From positions 18,761,594 to 18,825,593 of the forward strand of contig CM053259.1 of assembly GCA_028583405.1 (NCBI GenBank): a stretch of DNA of 64,000 nucleotides, written 5' to 3'. A program made the translations under genes and the position numbers. The notes beneath the pieces were generated by a model that worked only from the letters and a program-made list of their open reading frames with translations, did no database searches and was not told where the DNA came from. This document shows, in pieces, positions 1 through 10,358 of this stretch; position 1 is the first letter of the stretch; each line of letters starts with the position of its first letter. The stretch is from Pogonophryne albipinna. Its lineage: Eukaryota > Chordata > Actinopteri > Perciformes > Artedidraconidae.

Positions 1-2785
1 GTAGTTCTGATTGCAGAATTAATTTCCTGTGGCCTAGCCCAACTACATATCGTGCTCCAGTGGTGCTCAAACTCTGGTCTGGTGCCTCAGGTTTGGCTGA
101 GCACCTCCTGGAAAGGTTCTTTGCTGTGGGAAAGGTAAATATCAAATGTCACTACCGAGCAACAGTGAACTGCAAAAACAGTGCTCCTGTAGTGATGACA
201 TGTGCTCACTGGAATTAATGTCTGACAATATAGCCTATGTGAAAACAGTATTCCATAACCTTTGGAGCCAGAAGTATAACAAGAAAAAATGCAGTACATG
301 TTGAATCTTGAATTGAATGTTGAATGTGATTTACTATTTAGTTTTTATACTGTGGTAGGGAATGTGCTAAAAAATATTGTTGAATTTGACTGGTATTGTG
401 ATTTACTACTTAATTTATGGTACCATGAAATCCCCACACTGATTAAAAAAAGCAAGTTGTGATTGAAAAAGCTATGGAGAGGAACAAGCTGAAAAAAATA
501 ACTCTTCAGAATCCATTGAGTGCATGTTTCAGTCTTAAAGACCTTCCACACAGCATTATTAAAGTAGTAATAAGAATACTGGCTTTTCTCCTTTGTTTAG
601 AGAAATGTGTTTTGAAATCTCTGTAAGCCATGGGCGACAGTTAAGATGACAGCTAAAACAATACAACAATATGCAGATCAAATCAAGACTTAGCTCTGTC
701 ATGGTGCTCAGTATATTAAAGTGCAAAAGTTGAAGATGCCCCAAAGCCCTGGAGTGGAAGTGCCCTATTTTTGTTTATTTACACAGAGTGAATGTGTATA
801 GCGTCGTTGTGTTTGCATCAACACAATAATCAAATTATCATACACTAATCTAATTATAAACCTTACTTTGATTCTAAGAGTAATTTGATTAAGCTGTTTA
901 CATGCATAGCAGAGAAGGATTTATCTCGATATACCCATCTTGATGCAATCTTGCATAGTGTGTGTGTTGATTAAATGAATTGTCATGTGCCTCTTCTCCC
1001 TATAGGCAACTAGTAAATACAGAAACCGCCCTCATAAAATGCAAATGCTTTTTCCTTGGCTGCCTTTTCAGCTGCTGCTATGTAACAATTCTGCAATTTG
1101 TCCAGAATGTAGACGTTGATGCCAGCTATGAAAACGGCAGTTGCTCTAAAAATGGACACTCTCGTATACTGGGCAAGCTGCACAGTTTGAGAGGAGTCAT
1201 ATGGACAGGCTTAGTCGGGGTATGGTGTTTACATCTCTGAACAATCTTCACATAATGCTTCCAATTTCACAGCTCTCCACACATTTTAATCCTACAGCAA
1301 ACACTCTCTATATGACCTAAGTGGATTAAGTTGTTTACGTGGCTTTGATCTAACTGCAGTGATCACATTTAGCCTCATGTATGGGTAGCAACTGTCAGAT
1401 GAAGTTTCTTTTTCGGTCTCAGTCTGTCCTTCTTTGCCATCTCAGTATCTTTGTCTCTTTCCTTCTAAAAACCTTTTTCCTCACCCATGAGTCCCCCTGA
1501 TGGCTTTCTCTCCTTGCGTCTCCCCCTCCATTCCTTTTTTGGTTCTTTCCACCTCTCTTCTCCTGTCAACTCTCATCTCTACCTTCCTTGTCCCTAATTC
1601 TGCACCTCTTCTTTCGTCTCCTACCTCACCTTCTTACATCTCATCTCCACTTGTTCTCTCCTGGCTCTTCTTGTCACCCCAATTGCCCTTTCTGCTCCTC
1701 TGTTCTACCCCGTCCTCTCTTGTCTCCTGTCTCTTTGCATCTCTTGTCTCCTTCTGCGTGACCTGATACTGCATTTCTAAAACACTGTGGCACTTCTCCT
1801 GATGTCCTCTCATTTCGCCTCTCTTCTCCTGTACTCTGCTCTCTGTTTGCTCCCACAAATAAGAAGTCCCAAAAGATCTAGGTTATTAGTTTCAAAGGCT
1901 ATCAAATGTGTGGGTTATTACTTGGGTAAATGTACTTAGACATGCCTCGACAATAGACTTGTAGACCTAAATTATACCTCGGGCCGGCATAAATTGGATT
2001 TATAAATTGATGCCCCCAGAGAAGCAGTTTGAAGGTCAATGGTATGACCTATAATCCCCCCATGATGCAGGTAGGTGCACAGGAAAATAGTCTGTATCAT
2101 GAACTTGTTTACAAGCTCCCTCTGAGAGTTGCTAGGCCCATAAATGTGTCGGGTAATGGATTATCTGGAGTCCTCCCTGACTCTCAAATAAGTGGTTGAT
2201 GTGATTTGTAGCAGCTCATTTTTGGGATAAAGAACAACATATTGACAAAAAAATATTTTCTTGGTGTAACTCTACTGTGGTCAACACAGTTACTTATTCT
2301 GAGGCAACAACACTGTCTGCACATTGCCAGAACCATTACAAAATGTGTACTTTGAAATCAACATTATCAAATAAAATTATAGAAGTTGTTGTAGTTTTTA
2401 TAATCAACCTGTAGTTCTCAGGCTCTCACCTCACAACAGGCCGAAAGGCAGTATTTAGCTTCACTACTCTGGTTGGAGGTTTATTTCAACTCTTTGCAAG
2501 TGCAACTTGTTCTGACCAACAGTGGAGAACATTACAACATCACTGAAGCAAGGTGAGAAGTTTCACCACTTGAGGTCAGCTGCACATTTTCTAGCTGTTT
2601 CACTGGTATTGCATCACAGCACATATGCTGCCAGATACTGAGGTCCATCAACAGAAGAAAGCTGGTCTACTGCTGTCATCTACCACTACTTCCATGTTTG
2701 CTAGATTATTCTAAATCCCTAGATGTTGATGGAACATGGATACTTGTCTTGGCTCAGCCCACACCTGTCAATCAGGGGAGTGGTG
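1..2785. other. Intronic DNA without recognised genes
   Basis: No exon with a recognisable domain and splice sites was seen on either strand. The block is AT-rich. A pyrimidine-rich stretch at about 1410-1850 (CT-rich on the + strand) produces spurious open frames on both strands. By position this lies in the csmd intron downstream of the CUB exon, which is on the minus strand. Confidence 0.6.
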
Positions 2786-2789
2786 TTAA

Positions 2790-3288
2790 AGGTCCCCTAT
2801 TATACTGTTTTTCATCAATATATTATAGGTCTCAGATATATACAAACATGTCTCTGAAGTGTTTGGCTCGAAATACCAAATAGATCGTGCATTGTAGCAT
2901 CCCATAATCCCCTCTGTTTCAGCCCTGTTTCAAAAGTACTGATTCTCTGTCTGTTACTTAGATGAAAATAAGGAGCCCCTCCCCACGCCCCTCTGAGAGA
3001 TATTTGGTTAAAAAGAACACAATGGTGCTCTAGGAGGGGATTCAGGTGATAAGGTGGGCGGGTGTTACCTTGGTTGGTTATTGGCTAATGGTTACACAAG
3101 CAATTATGACATCATAAAGTGGCCGAAATCTGATCAGCTCCTTTTCAGACAGGTTTTTATATAAATGGATCAGGACAAAAAGTGAGCCAATCTTTTTTCC
3201 TGAAAGTTTCAGAATCTCTTTACGCAGAGGGGACACATGCTTATGAATATAATACATGAAAAAGTGGATTTTGCATAATAGGTGACCT
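2790..3288. mobile_element. TTAA-flanked MITE (Kolobok- or piggyBac-type)
   Basis: The ends are inverted repeats: the left end reads AGGTCCCCTATTAT and the right end, reversed, reads AGGTCACCTATTAT, so 13 of 14 bases match. Both are flanked by TTAA (2786-2789 and 3289-3292), the target duplication of Kolobok and piggyBac superfamilies. The 499-bp body has no transposase frame, so this is a non-autonomous element. Assignment between the two superfamilies is not possible from the ends alone. Confidence 0.75.
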
Positions 3289-3442
3289 TTAAAGTATTCA
3301 CAGGTCACCCTTTTGTGCCTGGGCATCTGGATCGTGCTGTGCTTGTATGATATACAAACAACATCAGGGATACATCGCTCAGTAGTACAACTAGTGATCA
3401 CAAACTTCAGAGAGTACTTTTAAATCCTGCACACAAGAACTG

Positions 3443-3942
3443 TGTCATAGTCTGCTCCATCATTCAACAGTAGTTTTCCATTCACCTGTCTCACCTGTTT
3501 TCCACACCCACTCGTTAGCTCACTCTCTTTCTCTTCTGCACCCATTAGTTTCTGCCAGTATTTAAACCCGCACCTTACACACACTCTTTGCCAGATTGAA
3601 CTTTGCCTCATGCTTGTCTTTCCCGCGTTGTATACCAGATTGCCTACCCGGTTCCGGCCCTGCCTGTCCTCGATCTGCCTGCTCTGCCTGTTCCCTGATC
3701 CTGCCTGTCCCTCGACTATCCTGTCTGGCCTGTTATCCGACCCTGCCTGTATCTACGCTGACCGCCTCGCTTACTCCCTGACTCTCTGCCTGTCCCTGAC
3801 TCACCTTCTGCCCGCTGTCCTCCGGTGCGTTAAACTGCTCGATTGGTATTCCTCAGATCCAGTGGAATCTCCAATAAAGTTTATTACCAATTCTCCTTGG
3901 TTTCTCGAGTGCTGCATTTGGGTTCTCCTTAAGATTGTGACA
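3443..3942 (+). repeat. 5' LTR of the Gypsy chromovirus
   Basis: Begins TGTCATAG and ends TGTGACA, i.e. the canonical TG...CA. It is preceded by the target duplication AACTG. It contains a TATA-like box at 3559-3566, a probable RNA start near 3590 and an AATAAA signal at 3873-3878. It differs from the 3' LTR at about eight positions and has two extra bases in a CT run near 3520. Confidence 0.95.
3559..3566 (+). promoter_or_regulatory. LTR TATA-like box (TATTTAAA)
   Basis: TATTTAAA lies about 30 bp upstream of the segment GCCAGATTG (3590-3598), which is complementary to the primer-binding site. That spacing fits transcription starting at about 3590, as self-priming requires. The same box is at 7784-7790 in the 3' LTR. 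Confidence 0.6.
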
Positions 3943-3954
3943 GAACAATCTGGC
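3943..3954 (+). promoter_or_regulatory. Putative self-priming primer-binding site
   Basis: The 12 bases immediately after the 5' LTR (GAACAATCTGGC) are the reverse complement of the predicted RNA 5' end: 10 of 12 match the 5' LTR copy (3590-3601) and 11 of 12 match the 3' LTR copy (7815-7826). No tRNA-type PBS starting TGG directly at the LTR end is seen. Tf1 and Sushi-ichi are known to prime from their own RNA 5' end in this way; its use here is inferred. Confidence 0.65.
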
Positions 3955-3960
3955 CAGAAC

Positions 3961-4974
3961 ATGGACCCAGCGCACTCCTCTTCACCTAGAGACCGTTTCG
4001 AGAGAGTTGAGGACGCTCTCCAGAGGCAGGAAGCCTCGATAGCCGCCCTGGCCACCGAGGCTCATCATGCTAACTCTTCACATGACCAGACGCTAACCTA
4101 TTTATCTGCGCAGCTACAGCAGCTAACGGCTACTGTGCAGCAGCTAGTGGCAGGAGTGGCCGCTCCAGCGCCTCTTCCTATGCCGTCGACACCCGCTTCT
4201 GCATCACCTCTGATGGGATTTACCCCGGAGCCTCGGGTGGGAACTCCGGAGCGCTACGCCGGGGAACCGGAGGGCTGCAGCTCGTTTCTTACGAACTGTT
4301 CTATCCTGTTTGCGCTGCAGCCACACACTTTCGCTTCTGAAGCTGCTCGTGTGGCGTTCACGGTCAATCATTTGACTGGGAAAGCTCGACTGTGGGGCAC
4401 AGCGGAATGGGAGCAACAAACACCCGCCTGCTCTTCGTTCCCCGCTTTTTCTGCGGAGCTGCGCAAGGTGTTTGGACCCGTGTCTGTGGGTCCAGACGCT
4501 GCAGGAGGACTACTGAACCTGAGCCAGGGTAATGGATCTGTGGTGGATTATGCCATTGAGTTTCGCACCCAGAGCCGCCTCAGCAACTGGAATTCTGCAG
4601 CCCAGTGTGACGCCTATCTGCGTGGTTTGGCGGATTACATTAAAGACGAGCTGGTGTCGTTTGATCTGCCCAATTCACTGGATGGGTTGATTGAACTGAC
4701 TTCCCGCATGGATCGGCGCATCCAGACACGGAGACGGGAGCGACGATCGGAGGGAGTTCAACATGCCTGGGCGCCCCGACGTCCGAGTTTGGCTGCGACT
4801 CCTCACCTCACTCCAGAGCCGCAACCAGGGGGGGATGAGCCCATGCAGGTGGGTCGCACCAACCTCACTTTGGAGGAACGTGAGCATCGCAGACGTCGTA
4901 ACCTGTGTCTCTACTGCGGCCGGGCCGGCCATTTAGTTTCTCACTGCCCGGTAAAAGGCAAGGCTCAGCAGTAA
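3961..4974 (+). CDS. Gag polyprotein of the chromovirus
   Basis: A 337-residue structural protein that would form the particle and package the element's RNA. The chosen ATG lies 18 bp after the LTR; the frame is open further upstream into the LTR, but that part reads low-complexity LTR sequence and precedes the likely coding start. Residues 10-65 are rich in heptad-like Leu/Ala/Gln and look coiled-coil. The middle matches the retrotransposon gag/capsid region (aromatic-rich, around residues 85-240). A single CCHC zinc knuckle, Cys-X2-Cys-X4-His-X4-Cys, is at residues 316-329. The stop codon overlaps the pol start as TAATG. No frameshift or stop was seen, so gag appears intact. Confidence 0.9.
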   Translation: MDPAHSSSPRDRFERVEDALQRQEASIAALATEAHHANSSHDQTLTYLSAQLQQLTATVQQLVAGVAAPAPLPMPSTPASASPLMGFTPEPRVGTPERYAGEPEGCSSFLTNCSILFALQPHTFASEAARVAFTVNHLTGKARLWGTAEWEQQTPACSSFPAFSAELRKVFGPVSVGPDAAGGLLNLSQGNGSVVDYAIEFRTQSRLSNWNSAAQCDAYLRGLADYIKDELVSFDLPNSLDGLIELTSRMDRRIQTRRRERRSEGVQHAWAPRRPSLAATPHLTPEPQPGGDEPMQVGRTNLTLEEREHRRRRNLCLYCGRAGHLVSHCPVKGKAQQ

Positions 4975-7598
4975 TGGGGAACATACTGGTGAGCCAAACC
5001 CCTGGATTTGTTCCCGCTCAGAGACCATTGAGCCACGCCAGGTTGCTATTACCGGATAGCTCTCAGGCTCTTGCTGTTTTTATTGACTCTGGTTCAGACG
5101 CGAATATTATGGACGAGAAGCTTATGCTGCAGTTGGCAATAGACCGGGTTCTTTTGTCTCGCCCAGTTCCAGCCAACGCCTTAGACGGTCACCTGCTGGG
5201 GACAGTGACTCATCAGACTGTACCCGTTCACATGCTCCTGTCTGGGAACCATCATGAAACTATTCAGTTTCATGTTCTCCGGTCTCCACATATTCTGCTG
5301 ATCCTGGGTTATCCATGGCTCCGCCGCCACAACCCTAACATTAACTGGGAGACGGGAGCCATTTTGGGTTGGAGTCCTTCTTGTCATCTGATCTGCCTGA
5401 AACAGGCTGCCGCGCCTCAGCGGTCGGTGAACCCCAGCCAAGTTCCAGATGTTACAGGGGTTCCACCGGAATATCTGGACTTCAAGGAAGTATTCAGCAA
5501 GTCGGGGGCTACTTCCTTACCACCACACCGGCCCTACGACTGTGCCATCGACCTGCATCCCGACACCAGCCCTCCCAGGGGTCGATTGTACTCCCTGTCT
5601 GCTCCGGAAAGAGTTTCCATGGAGACTTATATCAATGACTCTCTAGCGGCTGGGATTATTCGCCCGTCCTTATCACCTGCTGGCGCAGGGTTCTTCTTTG
5701 TGGAGAAGAAGGACAAGACCCTAAGGCCCTGTATCGACTTTCGGGGTCTTAATGACATTACGATCAAGAATCGATACCCACTGCCTCTTATCTCTTCTGC
5801 ATTCGAGTTGCTGCAGGGAGCAACCATATTCACAAAGCTGGACTTGCGTAACGCGTACCACTTGGTACGTATTCGCGAGGGGGATGAGTGGAAGACCGCC
5901 TTCAACACCACCTCGGGGCACTACGAGTACCTAGTCATGCCTTTTGGGCTTACCAACGCCCCTGCAGTATTCCAGGCGTTGGTAAATGACGTGCTCCGAG
6001 ACATGTTGGACCGACACGTGTTTGTTTACTTGGACACCATCCTTCCGACTCCTCAGCTTGTCGCCGCCCTCATCTGGGAGGTGGAGGAGAGGGTCAAGGC
6101 CGCCCAGCAGGACCAGCCGGGACCCAGTGCCTGTCCTCCGAACCGCCTGTTCGTTCCGCAGACGTTGAGGTCTGATGTTATCCAGTTGGCTCATAACTCC
6201 AGACTCACCTGCCATCCTGGGATCCAACGTACATGGGAGGTAGTCCAGCAAAGGTTCTGGTGGGCAACACTTAAGGAGGACACCAGGGAATTTGTTAATG
6301 CCTGCCCCGTTTGCAATCAAAACAAGTCTTCTCACCAAGCTCCTGCTGGTCTCCTACGACCTCTGCCTAGCCCTCATCGCCCCTGGTCTCACATTTCTCT
6401 GGACTTTGTTACTGGTCTGCCACCGTCCAACGGACACACTGCCATCTTGACGGTGGTAGACCGATTCAGTAAGATGGCTCATTTTGTGCCAATACCCAAG
6501 CTCCCCTCAGCTAAAGAGACGGCGGAGCTGGTCCTGCTCCATGTGTTCCGGCTCCATGGGCTGCCTACTGATGTGGTTTCCGATCGTGGTCCTCAATTTA
6601 CCTCTGTGTTCTGGAGGGAATTCTGCACGCTTCTTGGGGCCACGGTCAGTCTGTCATCCGGTTTCCATCCGCAATCCAACGGTCAGACAGAAAGAAAGAA
6701 CCAGGAGATGGAGACGACCTTACGCTGTATAGTCTCCAAACACCCAGCGGCCTGGGCTAAACAACTGCTCTGGGTCGAGTACGCCCACAACACTCTGGTC
6801 AGTTCGGCCACCAAGCTGTCCCCATTTCAGTGTGCTTACGGGTTTCAACCCCCTCTGTTTCCGGCCCTGGAGAGGGAGGTTACCTGTCCGTCCGTCCAGG
6901 CTTTCATCCGTCGTTGTCGACGGACCTGGAATCAAGCCCGGAGAACTCTCGTTTGTTCGGCCAACCGGTACGCCTCCTCTGCCAACCGCCGACGTTCCAA
7001 AGCACCGGTCTACCAGGTGGGCCAAAAGGTATGGCTTTCCTCCCGGGATATTCCTTTACGGGTGGATTCGAAGAAGCTTGCACCTAGATTCATTGGACCT
7101 TTTGAGATTGTCAGGATAATCAATCCCGCAGCAGTAAGGCTAAGACTGCCTCGGACTCTGCGGATCCATCCCACCTTCCACGTTTCCAGGATCAAACCTG
7201 TCCGAGAGAGTGCCTTGGTTCCTGCGGTCCCTCCCCCACCACCCCCCCGGATGATTGACGGCGGGCCTACGTACACTCTCCGACGACTTCTTCGTTCCCG
7301 TCGCAGAGGAAGAGGAGTCCAGTACCTGGTGGACTGGAAGGGTTACGGCCCTGAGGAGAGGGCTTGGGTTCCAGCTCGTCATGTGTTGGACCCCCGGCTC
7401 ATCAGGGAGTTCCATCGGCGTAATCCCGAGCAACCATCTAAGACCGTCACGTCGACGGGCAGAGACACAGGGAGAGTCTCTCCTCTTACCGTCAGCTCTT
7501 CAGAGGAGGACAGCGAGGGGCCGGCTTCTGATGAGGACGCAGATTCCCACAGGGGGCAGGAGAGGGAGGCCGAAAGAACTTTTTCAGATGAGTATTAA
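4974..7598 (+). CDS. Pol polyprotein with internal RT/RNase H deletion
   Basis: An 874-residue frame, counted from the ATG overlapping the gag stop; the frame is also open for 69 bp upstream inside gag, so -1 frameshifting is the alternative to reinitiation. In order: aspartic protease (IDSG near residue 38); RT fingers/palm ([21 protein letters not shown]); then YLDT at residues 352-355 where the family has YLDD, followed at once by the linker before integrase. The rest of RT and all of RNase H are missing, roughly 400 residues compared with usual sushi-like Pol. Integrase follows: His/Cys zinc region (about 405-450), catalytic D477, D537, E573 (D-59-D-35-E). A chromodomain lies at about 767-820 (YLVDWKGYG). 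The deletion keeps the frame, so a long protein could still be made, but it cannot reverse transcribe. Confidence 0.9.
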   Translation: MGNILVSQTPGFVPAQRPLSHARLLLPDSSQALAVFIDSGSDANIMDEKLMLQLAIDRVLLSRPVPANALDGHLLGTVTHQTVPVHMLLSGNHHETIQFHVLRSPHILLILGYPWLRRHNPNINWETGAILGWSPSCHLICLKQAAAPQRSVNPSQVPDVTGVPPEYLDFKEVFSKSGATSLPPHRPYDCAIDLHPDTSPPRGRLYSLSAPERVSMETYINDSLAAGIIRPSLSPAGAGFFFVEKKDKTLRPCIDFRGLNDITIKNRYPLPLISSAFELLQGATIFTKLDLRNAYHLVRIREGDEWKTAFNTTSGHYEYLVMPFGLTNAPAVFQALVNDVLRDMLDRHVFVYLDTILPTPQLVAALIWEVEERVKAAQQDQPGPSACPPNRLFVPQTLRSDVIQLAHNSRLTCHPGIQRTWEVVQQRFWWATLKEDTREFVNACPVCNQNKSSHQAPAGLLRPLPSPHRPWSHISLDFVTGLPPSNGHTAILTVVDRFSKMAHFVPIPKLPSAKETAELVLLHVFRLHGLPTDVVSDRGPQFTSVFWREFCTLLGATVSLSSGFHPQSNGQTERKNQEMETTLRCIVSKHPAAWAKQLLWVEYAHNTLVSSATKLSPFQCAYGFQPPLFPALEREVTCPSVQAFIRRCRRTWNQARRTLVCSANRYASSANRRRSKAPVYQVGQKVWLSSRDIPLRVDSKKLAPRFIGPFEIVRIINPAAVRLRLPRTLRIHPTFHVSRIKPVRESALVPAVPPPPPPRMIDGGPTYTLRRLLRSRRRGRGVQYLVDWKGYGPEERAWVPARHVLDPRLIREFHRRNPEQPSKTVTSTGRDTGRVSPLTVSSSEEDSEGPASDEDADSHRGQEREAERTFSDEY

Positions 7599-7656
7599 TC
7601 CCACCTCCCACCCTCCTCTGTAGATTAGCATTTAGGGACGTCAGGAGCCGTCCATT

Positions 7657-7669
7657 AAGGGGGGGGTTC
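7657..7669 (+). promoter_or_regulatory. Polypurine tract
   Basis: AAGGGGGGGG followed by TTC immediately precedes the 3' LTR. This is the expected position of the plus-strand primer of an LTR retrotransposon. Confidence 0.8.
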
Positions 7670-8167
7670 TGTCATAGTTTGCTCCATCATTCAACAGTAG
7701 TTTTCCATTCACCTGTCTCACCTGTTTTCCACACCCACTCGTTAGCTCACTCTTTCTCTTCTGCACCCATTAGTTTCTGCCAGTATTTAAACCTGCACCT
7801 TACACACACTCTTTGCCAGATTGTACTTTGCCTCATGCTTGTCTTTCCTGCGTTGTATACCAGATTGCCTACCCGGTTCTGACCCTGCCTGTCCTCGATC
7901 TGCCTGCTCTGCCTGTTCCCTGATCCTGCCTGTCCCTCGACTATCCTGTCTGGCCTGTTATCCGACCCTGCCTGTATCTACGCTGACCGCCTCGCTTACT
8001 CCCTGACTCTCTGCCTGTCCCTGACTCACCTTCTGCCCGCTGTCCTCCGGTGCGTTAAACTGCTCTGTTGGTATTCCTCAGATCCAGTGGAATCTCCAAT
8101 AAAGTTTATTACCAATTCTCCTTGGTTTCTCGAGTGCTGCATTTGGGTTCTCCTTAAGATTGTGACA
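7670..8167 (+). repeat. 3' LTR of the Gypsy chromovirus
   Basis: 498 bp, begins TGTCATAG and ends TGTGACA, followed by the target duplication AACTG (8168-8172). Differences from the 5' LTR include the dinucleotide indel and substitutions near the PBS-complementary segment (TTGTAC here, TTGAAC in the 5' LTR), bringing this copy closer to the PBS. Confidence 0.95.
8098..8103 (+). terminator. LTR polyadenylation signal AATAAA
   Basis: AATAAA about 64 bp before the LTR end, matching the same signal at 3873-3878 in the 5' LTR. It would direct 3' end formation of the element's RNA. Confidence 0.65.
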
Positions 8168-9250
8168 AACTGACTGCTATTGTTTCCTCTACCAGGGTCA
8201 CAGTCCTAACTGAAGGCAACAAAAGCCCTATTTCAAGTGCTGTTCAAAACTGTGATGTGGAAATTGATTCAGAGGTCTGGAACACAGCTACCCTGCCTTC
8301 CTGTTTGTGTGTATTTAAACGTTTGTGTGTGTCTCCCTGTAACTTTATATACTTATTTGAAATAATCAGATATGTGTGTTTGTTTGTTGTGTGTGTGAGT
8401 AAGTACCAGAAGAGTTGTGTGTGTTTGTGTTCAAGGTCACTGCTCCATTTCCTATTCGGGATGGTGCTGCTATCCCAGCATCCTCTCTGCCAGCAGCATT
8501 GATTATCACTCGGCAAGCATAACATCACGCACTCTCACACACACCCATACACACACTTAAACTCTCTGTCTCTTACACACAGCTGCTTTTGCGTCCCTCA
8601 AACAAGTACTAGAGCTTTAAACAAAGCTAGAAAAATGCCAAAATATTCCCATTTTCATACAGAGTTATGATATTTGTATTGTTAAAAACTGCCGCTGATA
8701 AAACATTACGAACCTGAGATAAGCAAAAACCAAGACATAATCATGTGAGTTAAGTGGGTTTTGATTGGTGATGTTGGAGAAATTGGGTTGTGTGTGTTTC
8801 ACTGGGACTAATCTGGACTCATTTCAATTGTACTGATGTTTCTCTATTAAATCAAACAATGTCAGCAGGGTGGCCATATCTGTAGTAATGAAGCTTGTAT
8901 ACTGGATAGAAGTCAAACTGATTTGATCTTTCTTTCTGTTATAACAGTGTGGTGCAAAAAAATACAAAAAAACAACTGTGCCATGCAATGTGGGGAGAAT
9001 GTGTGTGTGAGGTTCACGAACCAACCCATGTAGGAACAAGGACAATCTGTTAGTAATAGCATGGTCGGGCAAGGCCAAATTAGTCTGAATATCTCTGTCG
9101 GAGGAATATAAATGAGTAGAGCCTTAATATGTTGAATGTTATTTAGCCAATATATTAAAAAAAATTAAATGTTTCAGGACCAATTCGCACAATCAAGTTT
9201 CAGATGTAATGCTTGTGTTATATGTTGATCATTTTGATTTGGTTATTTTA

Positions 9251-9291
9251 TCCATCCATCTTCTACTGCTTATCCGAGTCGGGTTGCGGAG
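9251..9291 (-). repeat. LINE 3' tail fragment (Rex3/RTE-like)
   Basis: On the minus strand it reads GATAAGCAGTAGAAGATGG followed by GATG-type repeats, which resembles the 3' terminus of fish RTE/Rex3 retrotransposons. Only about 40 bp remains, so the call rests on tail similarity alone. Confidence 0.4.
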
Positions 9292-10315
9292 GTAAAAGTT
9301 ACTTATTTTTTGTTTATGTTGTATTCAAATAATGAGTTTTTAATTTGACAAATTCTGGAAACAATGTGTCGATTGTTGGAAACAGTATTTCCATATCTCT
9401 GTCTGTACACACAAACTGAAAGATTGACAATAAGGTTGACTTTGAAACAACTTAACATTAGACAGGGTCATTTTTCAACCTCTTCTCATACAAGCATTAT
9501 TGGATTTCATATTGTGTATGCATTGATTGTACCCTCAGTAAATAATGACCTCATCTGCACACTTTCACATGGACTACAGTTTGGAAATGATGTTATGACT
9601 CCTGGGAATTCTCAGGGATACTCTCATTAGTCAAGTCCTCCTCTAATGCATCTCTAAATTGCCAGATAATCCACAGAGTATTTATCTCTCCACCATTTAT
9701 TTCATTTGGAATCAGACTTAGTTTTTTTTACATTACTTCGTAATCATTAAAACCGGATGAATCAATGCACTGCACCAGATTAAATCAAATCAATGTTAGC
9801 TGCTGAAATATATAACATTCTCAAATGAGCTTCCTAAAACACTCTGTAATAATAATATTAATATGTAATGTATAGCTACATGGATATGTAGAAGACGATA
9901 TGCAGTTGGCTTACATGTAGCTGTACACATATTGTATCTGAGTTGCAGAATGAATCTAGTGCACGACAACTGATTTAGTATCAGTGTCACGCTGTGGCTT
10001 CTGGGTGCATTTGCTGTCTGCTAAACCTTCTCACCCACAGTGATATGACTCCCAGGCACAGGACGACATGGCTTCCAGCTCAAACCTATCAATATTTATT
10101 TGCAGTGCCTCTATAAAACGAATCCTTGACAAGCAGGACATTGGTAAATGACAGCCTTTCAATAGCTCAGTCCACCATTACCACATATTTGGTGATATGC
10201 TGTCAAGTAGGTGCACCTAAGAGCACTAAACAGTGTGCTATATGTTGGACTTATTTAAAGAGAGATGTGCAAGAAAGGAAGTTAATGACAGAAAGAAATA
10301 GAGGAAGACAGATAA

Positions 10316-10358
10316 ATAGATAAATAGATAGATAGATAGATGGATAGATGGATGGATG
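10316..10358. repeat. (GATA)n/(GATG)n microsatellite
   Basis: Imperfect tetranucleotide repeat: AAATAGATA, GATA units, then GATG units. Confidence 0.85.

Larger units (their letters stand above)
3443..8167 (+). mobile_element. Full-length Gypsy/Metaviridae chromovirus (Sushi-ichi/Tf1-like)
   Basis: A 4725-bp LTR retrotransposon with two LTRs (500 and 498 bp), a 5-bp target duplication AACTG (3438-3442 and 8168-8172), a self-primer-type PBS, gag, pol and a polypurine tract. The order in pol is protease, reverse transcriptase, integrase, chromodomain, which defines chromoviruses; integrase after RT marks the Gypsy group. The LTRs differ by about eight substitutions and one 2-nt indel by eye, so the insertion is fairly recent. 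The RT-RNase H region has an internal deletion (junction near 6033-6045), so this copy cannot be autonomous although its frames are open. It lies in the csmd intron, opposite to the gene's direction. Confidence 0.95.

Noticed and set aside
1500..1858. Open frames rich in Ser/Leu or Arg/Glu
   Set aside because: They come from a simple pyrimidine-rich tract read on both strands.
3610..3960. Upstream extension of the gag frame into the 5' LTR
   Set aside because: The frame is open there but reads repetitive LTR sequence before and around the R region; the ATG at 3961 just after the PBS is the sensible start.
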